NCBI RefSeq assembly: GCF_029854215.1
Contig: NZ_CP122961.1
Span: 1,612,001-1,676,000 of the forward strand
From: Halomonas alkaliantarctica
Lineage (GTDB): Bacteria > Pseudomonadota > Gammaproteobacteria > Pseudomonadales > Halomonadaceae
Direction: 5' to 3'
Length of the DNA stretch: 64,000 bases
Shown here: one piece after another, positions 38,520-48,130 of the stretch
Numbering within the stretch: position 1 is the stretch's first letter
How the letters are laid out: every line of letters begins with the position of its first letter
Notes under the pieces: model-generated
Seen by the model: only the letters and a program-made list of their open reading frames with translations
The model's database searches: none
What the model was told of the DNA's origin: nothing
Translations under genes and position numbers: made by a program

Positions 38520-38590
38520 AGCGGGTCGCCATCAGGTAGAATTCCCCGCACTGCATACTATAGGCCCTAAGGTCTAAGCTAGGAGCGAGT

Positions 38591-40327
38591 GTGACTGATT
38601 CAGGTTGGGGTATCTATAAGCGGTTGTTGGGCTATGTGAAGCCGCATTGGCGGGCTTTTGCGCTAGCGATAGTGGGCTTTGTGGTTTACGCCGCGTCGAG
38701 TACCGCGCTGGCGGAAATGATGAAGCGCTTGATTGATGGTATTCAAAACCCAGATGCGGCGTTTCGGCTATTTCTACCGCTGTTCGTGATTATTATGTTT
38801 TCCGCTCGGGGGGTCGGTACTTTTCTAAGCACCTACTTCATGGCCTATGTGGGCCGCTACGTGATTCATACCCTGCGTTGCGATGTGTTTGCTCATCTAC
38901 TTCATCTTCCCGGCTGGTTTTTTGATCATCACTCCAGTGGTCAACTGGTATCGCGGGTGACCTACCATGTTGAGCAAGTCGCGGGGGCGGCTACCAAGGC
39001 GGTGACGATTATTCTCCGTGAAGGGCTGTTCGTCGTCGGTCTGGTGCTCTACCTACTCTGGACTAACTGGATGCTAACGCTGCTGTTTTTGGGTGTTACG
39101 CCGATCATTGCCGTGGTGGTGAGCTACGTCAGCAAGCGTTTCAGGCGTATTTCAAAACGTATTCAGCACTCCATGGGGGATGTTACCCATATTGCCTCAG
39201 AAGCGCTGTCGGGCTATCGGGTAGTACGCACCCACGGCGCCGAGCAGTATGAAAAGCAGCGCTTTGAGCGGGTAAGCGAAGAGAATCGCCGTCAGAGTAT
39301 GAAAGAAGCCATGACCCGTGCGGTCAGTTCCCCGGTGATTCTGATGCTGGTGGCTATCTCCATGGCGCTACTGGTCTGGCTGGCCATGGCACCCTCGCTG
39401 ATGGCGAACATGACGCCCGGTGAGTTTGTGGCCTTTATTACTGCGGCGGCTTTGATGATCAAGCCCGTGCGCCAACTGACTGAGATTAACGGTGAAATTC
39501 AGAAAGGCCTGGCGGCCGCATCAGAGCTTTTCGGCTTGCTGGATATGACCCCTGAAGAGGATAGTGGCAAACATATCGCCAGCCGTTTAAGCGGCGATGT
39601 CGTGATTGATCATGTTAGCTTCCGCTACGCCGATGACCAGCCCGAGATTCTGCACGATATCAATCTGCGCATAGCGCCGGGCGAGCTGGTGGCAATAGTT
39701 GGGCGTTCGGGAAGCGGTAAGTCCACTCTGATCAGCCTGCTGCCGCGTTTTTATCGTCCCAGCCAGGGGAGCATTACGATCGATGGCATCAATGTTGATG
39801 ACTATGCGCTTGGCCCACTGCGCCAGCAGATCGCCCTGGTGTCACAGCAGGTGACACTGTTTAACGCTTCGATTGCCGATAATATTGCTTACGGGGTGGC
39901 CAACCCTGATCCCCAGGCTATACAGGCTGCGGCTGAAGCCGCCTATGCCCATGAATTTATCGATAAACTGCCCAATGGTTATGCCACCACGGTGGGTGAA
40001 AATGGCGTGATGCTCTCGGGCGGCCAACGCCAGCGGCTGGCGATAGCCCGGGCGATTTTCAAGGATGCGCCGCTACTGGTGCTGGATGAGGCCACTTCCG
40101 CGTTGGATACGGAATCTGAGCGCTATATTCAGAAAGCCCTTGAGCGCGTCTGTGAAGGGCGCACCACGCTGGTCATCGCCCACCGCCTTTCCACCATTGA
40201 GCGGGCTGACCGCATTGTGGTGATGGATCAGGGGCGCATTATCGAAGAGGGGGCGCACCAGGCATTGCTGGAAGCCGATGGCGCCTATGCAGCACTCCAT
40301 CAGCTACAGTTCCAAGAAGCGCCATGA
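38591..40327 (+). CDS. msbA: Lipid A export ATP-binding/permease protein MsbA
   Basis: 578 residues from a GTG start with AGGAG five bases upstream. Six membrane helices (about 1-320) and one ATPase domain with Walker A GRSGSGKST (371-379), signature LSGGQRQRLA and Walker B LLVLDEATSALD. It flips core-lipid A across the inner membrane. The direct link to lpxK, which finishes lipid IVA, supports MsbA over other ABC exporters. The stop forms the first of a chain of ATGA overlaps leading to lpxK. Confidence 0.93.
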   Translation: MTDSGWGIYKRLLGYVKPHWRAFALAIVGFVVYAASSTALAEMMKRLIDGIQNPDAAFRLFLPLFVIIMFSARGVGTFLSTYFMAYVGRYVIHTLRCDVFAHLLHLPGWFFDHHSSGQLVSRVTYHVEQVAGAATKAVTIILREGLFVVGLVLYLLWTNWMLTLLFLGVTPIIAVVVSYVSKRFRRISKRIQHSMGDVTHIASEALSGYRVVRTHGAEQYEKQRFERVSEENRRQSMKEAMTRAVSSPVILMLVAISMALLVWLAMAPSLMANMTPGEFVAFITAAALMIKPVRQLTEINGEIQKGLAAASELFGLLDMTPEEDSGKHIASRLSGDVVIDHVSFRYADDQPEILHDINLRIAPGELVAIVGRSGSGKSTLISLLPRFYRPSQGSITIDGINVDDYALGPLRQQIALVSQQVTLFNASIADNIAYGVANPDPQAIQAAAEAAYAHEFIDKLPNGYATTVGENGVMLSGGQRQRLAIARAIFKDAPLLVLDEATSALDTESERYIQKALERVCEGRTTLVIAHRLSTIERADRIVVMDQGRIIEEGAHQALLEADGAYAALHQLQFQEAP

Positions 40328-40368
40328 GACTATCAATATGAGCATTTTGATATGAGCCTATTGTGATG
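40324..40368 (+). promoter_or_regulatory. Chain of three overlapping mini reading frames linking msbA to lpxK
   Basis: ATG codons occur at 40324, 40338, 40352 and 40366, exactly 14 bases apart. The first overlaps the msbA TGA; each mini frame (MRLSI, MSILI, MSLL) ends in a TGA that overlaps the next ATG; the last ATG starts lpxK. No Shine-Dalgarno is seen. The 14-base units share ATGAG at their start, so the stretch looks like a degenerate tandem repeat. Stepwise termination-reinitiation is inference. Confidence 0.6.
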
Positions 40369-41394
40369 AGCTCTGCCAAGAGAATGTTGTCAGAGCGCTG
40401 GCTGCAAGGCGCTTATCAGGGCAGTCGTTGGCTATTGCCGCTGAGGCCGTTAGGGGCGCTGTACCAGTGGGCCATGGCGCGGCGTGAGCGTGGGTACTCT
40501 AGCGGCAAGAAAGCCACTTGGAAGGCGCCGGTGCCGGTTATTGTGGTCGGTAATATTACCTTGGGGGGAACGGGTAAATCGCCGCTGGTGGCGTGGCTGG
40601 CTGGCTGGCTGGTGGCTCAAGGCTGGTCGCCAGGCATCGTTAGCCGCGGCTACGGCGGAAAAGCGTCCAGTTACCCGCTACCGGTCACCGCCGACACTAA
40701 CGTGGCCGAAAGCGGCGATGAGCCGCTGATGCTGGCACAGCAGACGGGGCTGCCCGTGGTCGCAGACCCCAATCGCGTGCGCGGAGTTCAGGCACTGGTA
40801 GAGACGGGCTGCGATATTATTTTGAGCGATGACGGTTTGCAGCACTTGGCGCTGGATCGAGATATTGAGGTGGTGGTTGTGGATGGTGCCCGTGGATTGG
40901 GCAACGGGCGCTGCCTGCCCGCCGGGCCTCTGCGCGAGTCGCCCAGCCGGTTGCAGCGAGTTGATGCGGTGGTCATCAACGGTGACTTACAGTCGTCGCT
41001 GTCGGTTGCCCCGACTATTATGCAGTCAGCCACCACTATGCAGCTGGCGCCGTTGTGCTGGCGCCGCCTTGATGACGGCGCCCGTTTTCCGCTTGAGCCA
41101 CTGCCGTTTACGCTGCCGGTGCACGCGATGGCAGGTATCGGACATCCCGAGCGCTTTTTTCGTACGCTCTCCGCGTTGGGTGTTAAGGGCGAGTGGCACC
41201 CGTTAGCCGATCACCAGCACTTTAGTGCGGACGCGCTAAGCTTTACAGATACCCGCCCAGTAATTATGACCGCTAAAGACGCCGTGAAGTGTTACGCCCT
41301 GGCCCCGCCTAACAGTTGGGTATTAGATGTGGAGGCAACCCTTCCACCCGAATTTGAGCACTGGCTGGCAGCGCGGCTGTCGGCACTTTCTTGA
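40366..41394 (+). CDS. lpxK: Tetraacyldisaccharide 4'-kinase
   Basis: 342 residues from the ATG at 40366; the overlapping GTG at 40363 is an alternative. Walker A-like [17 protein letters not shown] near residue 60 and SDDGLQH near 155 are typical of LpxK, an inner-membrane kinase that phosphorylates the 4' position of lipid A disaccharide. An N-terminal helix anchors it. It is followed by ycaR after 13 bases, the order known from E. coli (msbA-lpxK-ycaR-kdsB). Confidence 0.94.
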   Translation: MSSAKRMLSERWLQGAYQGSRWLLPLRPLGALYQWAMARRERGYSSGKKATWKAPVPVIVVGNITLGGTGKSPLVAWLAGWLVAQGWSPGIVSRGYGGKASSYPLPVTADTNVAESGDEPLMLAQQTGLPVVADPNRVRGVQALVETGCDIILSDDGLQHLALDRDIEVVVVDGARGLGNGRCLPAGPLRESPSRLQRVDAVVINGDLQSSLSVAPTIMQSATTMQLAPLCWRRLDDGARFPLEPLPFTLPVHAMAGIGHPERFFRTLSALGVKGEWHPLADHQHFSADALSFTDTRPVIMTAKDAVKCYALAPPNSWVLDVEATLPPEFEHWLAARLSALS

Positions 41395-41407
41395 AGGAGA
41401 TACGCGC

Positions 41408-41653
41408 ATGGATAAGGAACTGCTGGCAATGCTGGTCTGCCCGATGTGTAACGGTAAACTGAAGTATGACCGTGACGCTCAAGAGCTGCGCTGCCACTAC
41501 GATGGCCTGGCCTATCCGATCAAAGAGGGGATTCCGGTAATGCTGCCGGAAGAGGCTCGCGTGATGGATGCCAATGAAAAGCTGCACACTTCACAAGGGC
41601 GTTCCCCTGGTGGTTCTCCAGGGCGTCCCCAAGAGCGTTTAGGAGACGCTTAA
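41408..41653 (+). CDS. ycaR: Small Trm112-like protein (UPF0434)
   Basis: 81 residues from the ATG at 41408, preceded by [22 protein letters not shown] and [20 protein letters not shown] form the UPF0434/Trm112 zinc-ribbon-like fold, though only three Cys remain. Trm112 proteins activate methyltransferases in eukaryotes and archaea; the bacterial role is uncertain. The C-terminal 20 residues (Gly, Ser, Pro and Arg rich) are not conserved. The stop overlaps kdsB by one base. Confidence 0.9.
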   Translation: MDKELLAMLVCPMCNGKLKYDRDAQELRCHYDGLAYPIKEGIPVMLPEEARVMDANEKLHTSQGRSPGGSPGRPQERLGDA

Positions 41654-42465
41654 TGGCTGTCTTTGATGACATGGCTGATGAAATGGTCGATTTCAAGGTG
41701 CCTGATTTTACCGTTGTCGTACCTGCTCGCTACGGCTCTTCTCGGCTGCCGGGCAAGCCACTGCTTGATATTGCCGGCGAACCGATGGTCGCTCACGTAT
41801 GGCGCCGTGCTTGCCAAAGCCACGCCAGTCGGGTGGTCGTGGCAACAGACGATAGCCGTATTCGTGATGCCATGCTGCCCTACGGCGCCGAAGTGATCAT
41901 GACCCGCGACGATCATCCCTCGGGCACCGACCGCTTAGCCGAGGTGGCTGATATATTGGCATTGACGGATGATGCGCTGCTGGTGAATGTGCAGGGCGAC
42001 GAGCCGCTGATTCCCCCCGCGCTGATCAACCAGGTGGCGCTGCGCCTAGCCGATGATCCTGAAGCGTCGATAGCCACGCTGGCAGAGCCTATCAATGACG
42101 TGGGCACGTTGTTTAATCCCAACGTGGTTAAAGTAGTGCGCACACTGCAAGGCCGCGCGCTGTATTTCTCACGGGCACCGATCCCCTGGGATCGTGAGCA
42201 GTTCAAAGCACCACCGACCATGCTGGCAACCGATGCATGGCTGCGCCATATCGGCTTGTATGCGTATCGTGCCGGTTTTCTAGCTGCCTACCGGGACTGG
42301 CCCGCCTCAAGCCTTGAGCAGCTCGAACAGCTCGAGCAGCTACGTGCACTGCAGAATGGCCACGCTATTCAAGTGGCACTGGCCTGTGAAATAAATCCTG
42401 CCGGTGTTGATACGGCCGAGGATCTTGCGCGTGTTCGGGCGCTGCTTGAGCAGCTCAGTTTTTAA
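41653..42465 (+). CDS. kdsB: CMP-KDO synthetase (3-deoxy-manno-octulosonate cytidylyltransferase)
   Basis: 270 residues. [25 protein letters not shown], a Mg-binding NVQGDEPLI and the [10 protein letters not shown] helix are typical of KdsB, which activates KDO with CTP for addition to lipid A. The first 18 residues (acidic, [18 protein letters not shown]) are extra compared with E. coli; the ATG at 41653 overlaps the ycaR stop, while Met at 41671 or 41683 would also fit. Part of the msbA-lpxK-ycaR-kdsB operon. Confidence 0.95.
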   Translation: MAVFDDMADEMVDFKVPDFTVVVPARYGSSRLPGKPLLDIAGEPMVAHVWRRACQSHASRVVVATDDSRIRDAMLPYGAEVIMTRDDHPSGTDRLAEVADILALTDDALLVNVQGDEPLIPPALINQVALRLADDPEASIATLAEPINDVGTLFNPNVVKVVRTLQGRALYFSRAPIPWDREQFKAPPTMLATDAWLRHIGLYAYRAGFLAAYRDWPASSLEQLEQLEQLRALQNGHAIQVALACEINPAGVDTAEDLARVRALLEQLSF

Positions 42466-42474
42466 GGAGCTATC

Positions 42475-42939
42475 GTGAAAGTATTATTTGTATGTTTAGG
42501 CAATATTTGCCGTTCACCGACCGCCGAAGGTGTTTTTCGTCGTGCCCTTGAGCGAGCGGGAATGGCCGATGAGGTCGAGATAGACTCCTGCGGCGTCGGC
42601 AGTTGGCATGTAGGCAAAGCGCCGGACGCCCGCGCCCAGCAGGCAGCGCTACTGCGCGGTATTGATTTAAGTAGCCTGCGTGCCCGCCAGCTAAGCAAGC
42701 ACGACTTTACCCGATTCGACTACGTGCTCGGCATGGATCAGGACAATTTACGCGCCATGCGCGAGCTGAAGCCTGCCAATAGCCAGGCGCATGTTGGGCT
42801 GTTTTTAGATTTTGCCGGTACCCCCGGTGCCGAAGTGCCAGACCCCTATTATGGCGGTGATGAGGGGTTTGAGAAGGTTCTAGATATGATTGAAGCTGCA
42901 TCAGAAGGGCTGATTCGACACCTTAAGCGAGAGCTGTAA
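42475..42939 (+). CDS. Low-molecular-weight protein-tyrosine phosphatase
   Basis: 154 residues from a GTG start with AAGGAG upstream. The active-site loop CLGNICRS (Cys7, Arg13) and the general acid Asp123 in VPDPYYGG are intact. Such enzymes act on tyrosine kinases of exopolysaccharide export or on small phosphate esters; the target here cannot be told from sequence. The kdsB-phosphatase-murB order is as in pseudomonads. Confidence 0.93.
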   Translation: MKVLFVCLGNICRSPTAEGVFRRALERAGMADEVEIDSCGVGSWHVGKAPDARAQQAALLRGIDLSSLRARQLSKHDFTRFDYVLGMDQDNLRAMRELKPANSQAHVGLFLDFAGTPGAEVPDPYYGGDEGFEKVLDMIEAASEGLIRHLKREL

Positions 42940-42964
42940 TGGGTCTGAAGGTGTGGCTGCGCAG

Positions 42965-43975
42965 ATGAATATTCTCAGCAATGTGGATTTGTCCGCCGCT
43001 AATACGCTTAGGTTGCCCTGCCAGGCAGAGCGCTTCGCGGCACCATCGACACTAACAGCACTAGGTCAAACGTTAGCCAAGGCTCACCATGAAGGCTGGC
43101 CCGTCACGCTTCTCGGTGGCGGCAGCAATGTTCTGCTTCCTGAAAAGTTGCCGGGTTTGGTCGTGCGGCCTGATTTGCAACAGTGCTGGTTTAGTCAGCG
43201 TCAAGGGCACGTGCTTGCCCACGTAGGGGCGGGGGTTAATTGGCATGCGCTGGTGATGACGACTGCCGCACGAGGTCTCTGGGGTATTGAAAATCTGGCG
43301 CTGATTCCTGGCAGTTGTGGTGCCGCGCCGGTGCAGAACATTGGCGCCTACGGCGTTGAGCTTGCCGACACGCTGCAAGCGGTACAGGTAATGGAGCTTG
43401 CCACTGGACGGGTTGATTGGTTGGACGCCCAGCAGTGCGCTTTTGGTTACCGTGAAAGTATCTTTAAAAGCGAGTTGGCGGGTAGGGTTGTCATTACTCA
43501 ATTGGTCTTACGTTTATCGCGGACGCCAGCCCCGCAGCTTGGGTATGGCGACCTGGCTAAGAGGTTAACGGGCTCTCCCACGCCGTTTGCGGTAGCCGAA
43601 ACGGTATGCGCCATTCGGCGCGAGAAACTGCCCGATCCACAGGTGCTGGCCAATGCGGGGAGCTTCTTTAAAAACCCATTGGTGGCTGGAGCGAAGGCAG
43701 CGCAGTTATTACAGCAGTTTCCCGCAATGCCCCATTTTCCCCAACAGGCGGGGCAAACAAAGCTGGCGGCGGGGTGGTTAATCGACCAGTGTGGTTTGAA
43801 AGGGATGCGTGATGGTGCCTTTGGTGTGCATCAGTATCAAGCACTGGTGCTGGTGCACTTTGGCGGCGGTGATCGGCAGGGCCTAATGAAAACAGCTAGC
43901 TATATCGCTGACCAAGTCGAGGCACGCTTTGGGGTGCGTTTAGAGCCCGAGCCGCGGTTGGTTAATCCCTGTTAG
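42965..43975 (+). CDS. murB: UDP-N-acetylenolpyruvoylglucosamine reductase
   Basis: 336 residues from the ATG at 42965; a GTG four codons earlier is too close to the only Shine-Dalgarno (GAAGG) to be favoured. FAD-binding TLLGGGSNVLL, IPGSCGAAPVQNIGAYG, and catalytic Ser in NAGSFFKNP mark type I MurB. It reduces UDP-GlcNAc-enolpyruvate to UDP-MurNAc with NADPH, the step before MurC. A strong hairpin follows, shared with rne. Confidence 0.95.
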   Translation: MNILSNVDLSAANTLRLPCQAERFAAPSTLTALGQTLAKAHHEGWPVTLLGGGSNVLLPEKLPGLVVRPDLQQCWFSQRQGHVLAHVGAGVNWHALVMTTAARGLWGIENLALIPGSCGAAPVQNIGAYGVELADTLQAVQVMELATGRVDWLDAQQCAFGYRESIFKSELAGRVVITQLVLRLSRTPAPQLGYGDLAKRLTGSPTPFAVAETVCAIRREKLPDPQVLANAGSFFKNPLVAGAKAAQLLQQFPAMPHFPQQAGQTKLAAGWLIDQCGLKGMRDGAFGVHQYQALVLVHFGGGDRQGLMKTASYIADQVEARFGVRLEPEPRLVNPC

Positions 43976-44027
43976 TTCACGTCTATTAGTTAATTTCTAT
44001 GCCCTGCTTCTAAGGTGCACCTAACGC

Positions 44028-44057
44028 AAAAATCCCCGCCGAAGCGGGGATTTTTGT
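44028..44057. terminator. Bidirectional terminator between murB and rne
   Basis: A perfect 13-bp stem CAAAAATCCCCGC (44028-44040) with 44045-44057, loop CGAA. It has A-rich and T-rich arms, so it can stop the converging murB and rne transcripts. Confidence 0.9.
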
Positions 44058-44077
44058 TAGTGCAACACGCGCCCGAT

Positions 44078-47000
44078 TTATTCGGAGCGGGTGTCTTGCT
44101 GGGCCTGTTTGCGCTTCTCACGCGGGTCATTGTGAGCCCGGGTGCGACGACGGCGTGGTTTAGCCGCTTCTTCAGTTGCTGCGTTTTCAACGGGTGTTTC
44201 ACTGGCGACCGGCTGAGCAGGCTGAGGCTCTGCTTCAGTGACAGGAGCTTCAGTCGTTCCTCGTTCGTCGCCACTCTTTTCAGGGCTATTATCTTCAGCG
44301 CTATTCAGTTCAACGCCCGTGGCTTCAACACCTGGGTCTTCAACGTTTCCGTCTTTAACATTCTGAGGCTCATCAGCTTTTGCTGCGGTGTCTTGTTTCG
44401 GCTCGCTGCTTTGATCCGTATCACTACTCAAAGGAGTAGGGGCGGCGGCTTCTTCAATAGTTGCCGCTGGATCTACAACGTTACCCGCAGGCGGTTCGAT
44501 GGCTTTAGGCGTTACCGGTTCGCTAACGCTTGGCTGACTATCGTCGGTTTTCTCACTCACAGATGGCTCTGCGCTGGCCTCGGCTTCTGTTGAGTTCACC
44601 TCTGATGGTGCTACCTGCTCAGCGTTGGCTGCGGTCTCCGGTTGGCTCGGCTTGGCAACGGCCTCATCCTGCTCAACGGTATTGTCAGCTGGCGTCTGTT
44701 CCGACGCTGACACCGCTTTAGGCTGACGGCGCTGGTGAGTCGATTTGCGCGCTTTAGCGTTCTCTGCCACAGGCCGGTCGGCGGTCGTTGCGTCGTCCGC
44801 TTGCTCAGGCTCCGGCTTAGTCTCGGGCTTAGCATTGGACTCAGGCGCATCGGCTGCTGCCACTTCTTGCTGAGCGGTATCGTCTGCTGGCGCAGCGGTA
44901 TGACTCTCCGATGCCGACTCTGTGGTAGTCGGTGCGTCACTTGTCGCTGCTTTAGCTACCGGCGCCTGTTCTTCTTTAGCAGGAGCTTCGCTCGGCTCTT
45001 GAGTTGCTGCTGGCGCTTCATCCTGAACTTCAGCCTGCAGTTTTAACTGCTCTGCTTCGGCCTGGGGATTGATTGCCTGAGTGCGTGTGCGGTTGCGCGG
45101 ATTATTACGCGTACGCTTCGGCTTGCCGTCGTCTTGCGGAGTCTCAGGGGGCTTTGTCTCTGAGCCATTGGCCGCTTCATCGCGCTGATTGTTGCGGTTT
45201 TTATCACCACCGGTATCGCGACGCGATTCTTTCTGTGCTGCACTTTTACCGTTGTTGCTCTCTTTAGAGCCGTCTTTTGCAGCGCTGTCTTTGGAAGAGG
45301 AGCTATCAGCCTGGGTCTCTTTACGAGGTGCTTTGTTAGCTGATTCTTGCCCGCTAGTATCGTCTTGCTGAGGGTGACGACGGCGGTTGCGGGTGCGGCT
45401 GGGGCCGCTGCGCTTATCGCTATTATCGTCACTGGCAGGGCGCGGCGTACTGCTGCGCTGCTCGGCTTTTGTGTCAGCTTTCTGTTCAGCTTTGGGCTCG
45501 GGGCGGGCGCTACTTTCGCTGCGCGACTCATTACGGCTTGCGTTGTCACCGCGCTCGCCACGTGACGACTTTTGCCGCGACTCGTTGCTGCGCTGATGGG
45601 TTTTACGCTCGCTTGGCTTGCGCGGCGCCGGGGTTTCAACCTTGGGCTCTGGCGTGGCTTCTGAACTGCTTTCGTCGCTACCGAGCAGTTTGGCGAAACC
45701 GCGCATAAAGCGGCCAATAACGCTAGGTTGCTCGCTGGTCACGGGGGCTGCTTTAGTCGCCGAGGCTGGAGATGCGGCAGGCGCTTTCTCTTCAGTTTGC
45801 AGCGATGCCGGAGCGGGAGCGTTGTGCGTAACACTCTTAACAGCAGCTTCGGCCCTTAGCGCGGGCGGTACGAAGCTGGGTGCCGGCTCTTTGCCTACTT
45901 CGGTATCGGTGGAGAGCTCAAAGCTCGATAGGCTTTGTGTGTCGTCCTCGTCCAGATGATCATCGCGCAACCGCTGTACGTCGTAGTGGGGCGTATCCAT
46001 TTCAGGATTGGGCAGCAGCACTACGCGCACATTCTGACGAGACTCAAGGTCCGCCAGTACGCTACGTTTTTCATTGAGCAGGTAAGTCGCCACGGGGACC
46101 GGCAGAATGGCGCGAATCTGCGCGCTATTCTCTTTCATCGCCTCTTCTTCAATCAGACGCATGATGGAGAGAGAGAGTGAGCGCACATCGCGAATGGTGC
46201 CCTGGCCATTACAGCGCGGGCAGACCACGCCGCTGGTTTCACCCAGCGAGGGGCGCAGACGCTGGCGGGACATTTCCATCAGGCCAAAGCGTGAAATGCG
46301 GCCAATTTGCACGCGGGCGCGATCCAGCTTTAGAGCGTCGCGCATGCGGTTTTCAACTTCACGCTGATTGCGCGCCGGCCCCATGTCGATAAAGTCGATA
46401 ACCACCAAACCGCCGATATCGCGCAGGCGCAGCTGGCGGGCGATTTCATCGGCGGCTTCAGAGTTGGTCTGTAGTGCAGTCTCTTCGATATCGCTGCCGC
46501 GGGTGGCGCGGGCGGAGTTGATATCGATAGAGACCAGCGCTTCGGTGTGGTCGATCACAATCGAGCCGCCAGAAGGTAACTTCACTTCGCGCTGATAGGC
46601 GGTTTCGATTTGCGATTCGATCTGGAAGCGCGAGAACAGGGGTACTTCGTCCGCGTAGAGTTTGATCTTTTGCTGATACGAAGGCATTACTTGACGGATA
46701 AAAGCCAGCGCTTCGGCATGAATCTCGGGGCTGTCGATCAACACTTCGCCAATATCCTGGCGTAGGTAATCGCGCATGGCGCGAATGATGACGTTGGATT
46801 CACGGTAAATCAGGAACGGAGCAGGGCGCTTGGCGGCTTCGGTAGTGATGGATTCCCACACCTGAACCAAATAATCCAAGTCCCACTGCAGCTCTTCCGG
46901 GTTGCGGCCGATGCCAGCAGTGCGCACGATCAGGCCCATTTTATCCGGTACGGTCAGCTGACCCATGGCATCTTTGAGCTGGCTGCGTTCATCGCCTTCT

Positions 47001-47422
47001 ATACGGCGAGAAATGCCGCCAGCACGCGGATTATTGGGCATCAATACCAAAAAGCGGCCAGCCAGGCTAACAAAAGTGGTCAGCGCGGCGCCTTTATTGC
47101 CACGCTCCTCTTTATCGACCTGGACGATGACCTCTTGGCCCTCTTTAAGCACTTCTTTAATGCTCGGACGTCCGGAAACGTCTTTGACAAAGTACTCGCG
47201 AGAGATCTCTTTTAAAGGCAAAAAGCCGTGACGATCAGCGCCGTAGTCAACAAAGGCCGCTTCAAGGGAGGGCTCTACGCGGGTGATTTTGCCGCGATAG
47301 ATATTGGCTTTTTTCTGTTCTCTTGCGCCGGATTCGATATCTAAATCGTAAAGGCGTTGTCCATCAACTAAAGCGACACGCAGCTCTTCTGGCTGGGTCG
47401 CATTAATAAGCATCCGTTTCAT
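44078..47422 (-). CDS. rne: Ribonuclease E
   Basis: 1114 residues from the ATG at 47422 ([21 protein letters not shown] is the usual beginning). S1 RNA-binding domain (about 35-125), RNase H-like and DNase I-like catalytic domains with the metal site region near 300-346, and the zinc-link Cys401-Pro-Arg-Cys404. After about 530 comes a long, disordered, acidic and Ala/Glu-rich C-terminal half with Arg-rich patches (about 600-690, 780-800, 1095-1110). [16 protein letters not shown] (567-582) resembles the membrane-targeting helix. It starts most mRNA decay and matures rRNA and tRNA. A further in-frame Met lies upstream but is not conserved. Confidence 0.97.
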   Translation of the reverse strand: MKRMLINATQPEELRVALVDGQRLYDLDIESGAREQKKANIYRGKITRVEPSLEAAFVDYGADRHGFLPLKEISREYFVKDVSGRPSIKEVLKEGQEVIVQVDKEERGNKGAALTTFVSLAGRFLVLMPNNPRAGGISRRIEGDERSQLKDAMGQLTVPDKMGLIVRTAGIGRNPEELQWDLDYLVQVWESITTEAAKRPAPFLIYRESNVIIRAMRDYLRQDIGEVLIDSPEIHAEALAFIRQVMPSYQQKIKLYADEVPLFSRFQIESQIETAYQREVKLPSGGSIVIDHTEALVSIDINSARATRGSDIEETALQTNSEAADEIARQLRLRDIGGLVVIDFIDMGPARNQREVENRMRDALKLDRARVQIGRISRFGLMEMSRQRLRPSLGETSGVVCPRCNGQGTIRDVRSLSLSIMRLIEEEAMKENSAQIRAILPVPVATYLLNEKRSVLADLESRQNVRVVLLPNPEMDTPHYDVQRLRDDHLDEDDTQSLSSFELSTDTEVGKEPAPSFVPPALRAEAAVKSVTHNAPAPASLQTEEKAPAASPASATKAAPVTSEQPSVIGRFMRGFAKLLGSDESSSEATPEPKVETPAPRKPSERKTHQRSNESRQKSSRGERGDNASRNESRSESSARPEPKAEQKADTKAEQRSSTPRPASDDNSDKRSGPSRTRNRRRHPQQDDTSGQESANKAPRKETQADSSSSKDSAAKDGSKESNNGKSAAQKESRRDTGGDKNRNNQRDEAANGSETKPPETPQDDGKPKRTRNNPRNRTRTQAINPQAEAEQLKLQAEVQDEAPAATQEPSEAPAKEEQAPVAKAATSDAPTTTESASESHTAAPADDTAQQEVAAADAPESNAKPETKPEPEQADDATTADRPVAENAKARKSTHQRRQPKAVSASEQTPADNTVEQDEAVAKPSQPETAANAEQVAPSEVNSTEAEASAEPSVSEKTDDSQPSVSEPVTPKAIEPPAGNVVDPAATIEEAAAPTPLSSDTDQSSEPKQDTAAKADEPQNVKDGNVEDPGVEATGVELNSAEDNSPEKSGDERGTTEAPVTEAEPQPAQPVASETPVENAATEEAAKPRRRRTRAHNDPREKRKQAQQDTRSE

Positions 47423-48130
47423 AGTGTCTCGCATAGCGTTGCGTGCCGGCGAACTGCCTATTGGGTGACGTAGGCGAATCGCTGGGTGCTGCGTGCTTGT
47501 GCTCGGCGCATTGCAATGCTGACGCGTCAAGCCGGGAAGGCGTCATCGCCAACCCGGCCAATAGGGCGTTGAGTACGTGGCGGAGGCAGGACGTGTTCCG
47601 GTGGCTGTCACGTCCATCCGGCCCTGCTGACACCGCCAACACCTGGCATTCATCGATTCACCAACGCCGGCCACCGGCACAGCGTTGAACTTGTCGCCCG
47701 GAGTCAGTCTGCGCCTTGTGACGAATAAGACGGAGCTACTCAGGGCGTGGCGTTGTTTAGTTACTGCCTGCCGTTGAGGGCTAGGCTTACTTTCCTCTGC
47801 CGGCATAAAAAACGGGCGGCAGAGTTACTGCATTTTTAAGATCAGTTTTTAATACTGGAAAACGGGCAATGCGTACACTGGTGCCGCTTTTATGTTCAGG
47901 CCTGCGTGTTAGACGGGCAGGCGCATTAACCAAACTCAGCGGTGATGCTCTCTGCTAACAAATTTAATCGATTAGCTATCGATCAGCTAGTCACTAGCGC
48001 TAGACAAGACAGCTTTCCGCGCTCAGCTGGTGAACGATTTCGAATATAACAGTAAAGACAACGACCAGCAATTGACGCAATGCCTTTGGGTCTACGCTAG
48101 AATGCCGCTTTTAAGCAGGAGTAAGTAGTA
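47423..48130. promoter_or_regulatory. 708-bp non-coding region between rne and rluC; candidate long rne leader
   Basis: No convincing coding frame. The half nearest rne (47423 to about 47810) is GC-rich with many short inverted repeats (for example GCCGG/CCGGC around 47667-47678); the half nearest rluC is AT-rich. E. coli rne has a 361-nt structured 5' leader through which RNase E autoregulates, so a similar leader on the minus strand is plausible here. I cannot place the rne promoter with confidence. Confidence 0.5.
48072..48104 (+). promoter_or_regulatory. Candidate promoter for rluC
   Basis: A good -35, TTGACG (48072-48077), is followed by TACGCTAGAAT (48093-48103). Neither possible -10 has ideal spacing: TACGCT at 15 bp or TAGAAT at 20 bp. 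It lies about 30 bases before the rluC ATG. Confidence 0.4.

Noticed and set aside
42313..42342. [10 protein letters not shown] repeat in KdsB as an insertion
   Set aside because: It aligns without a gap to the corresponding helix of E. coli KdsB as I recall it, so the length is normal.
44028..44057. Palindrome after murB as a REP element
   Set aside because: It is a single copy with A- and T-rich arms between convergent genes, which is best explained as a bidirectional terminator.
44015..45717. Several long open frames opposite and in other frames of the rne C-terminal half
   Set aside because: They arise from the low-complexity, stop-poor coding sequence of rne; their translations are biased and have no domains or ribosome sites.
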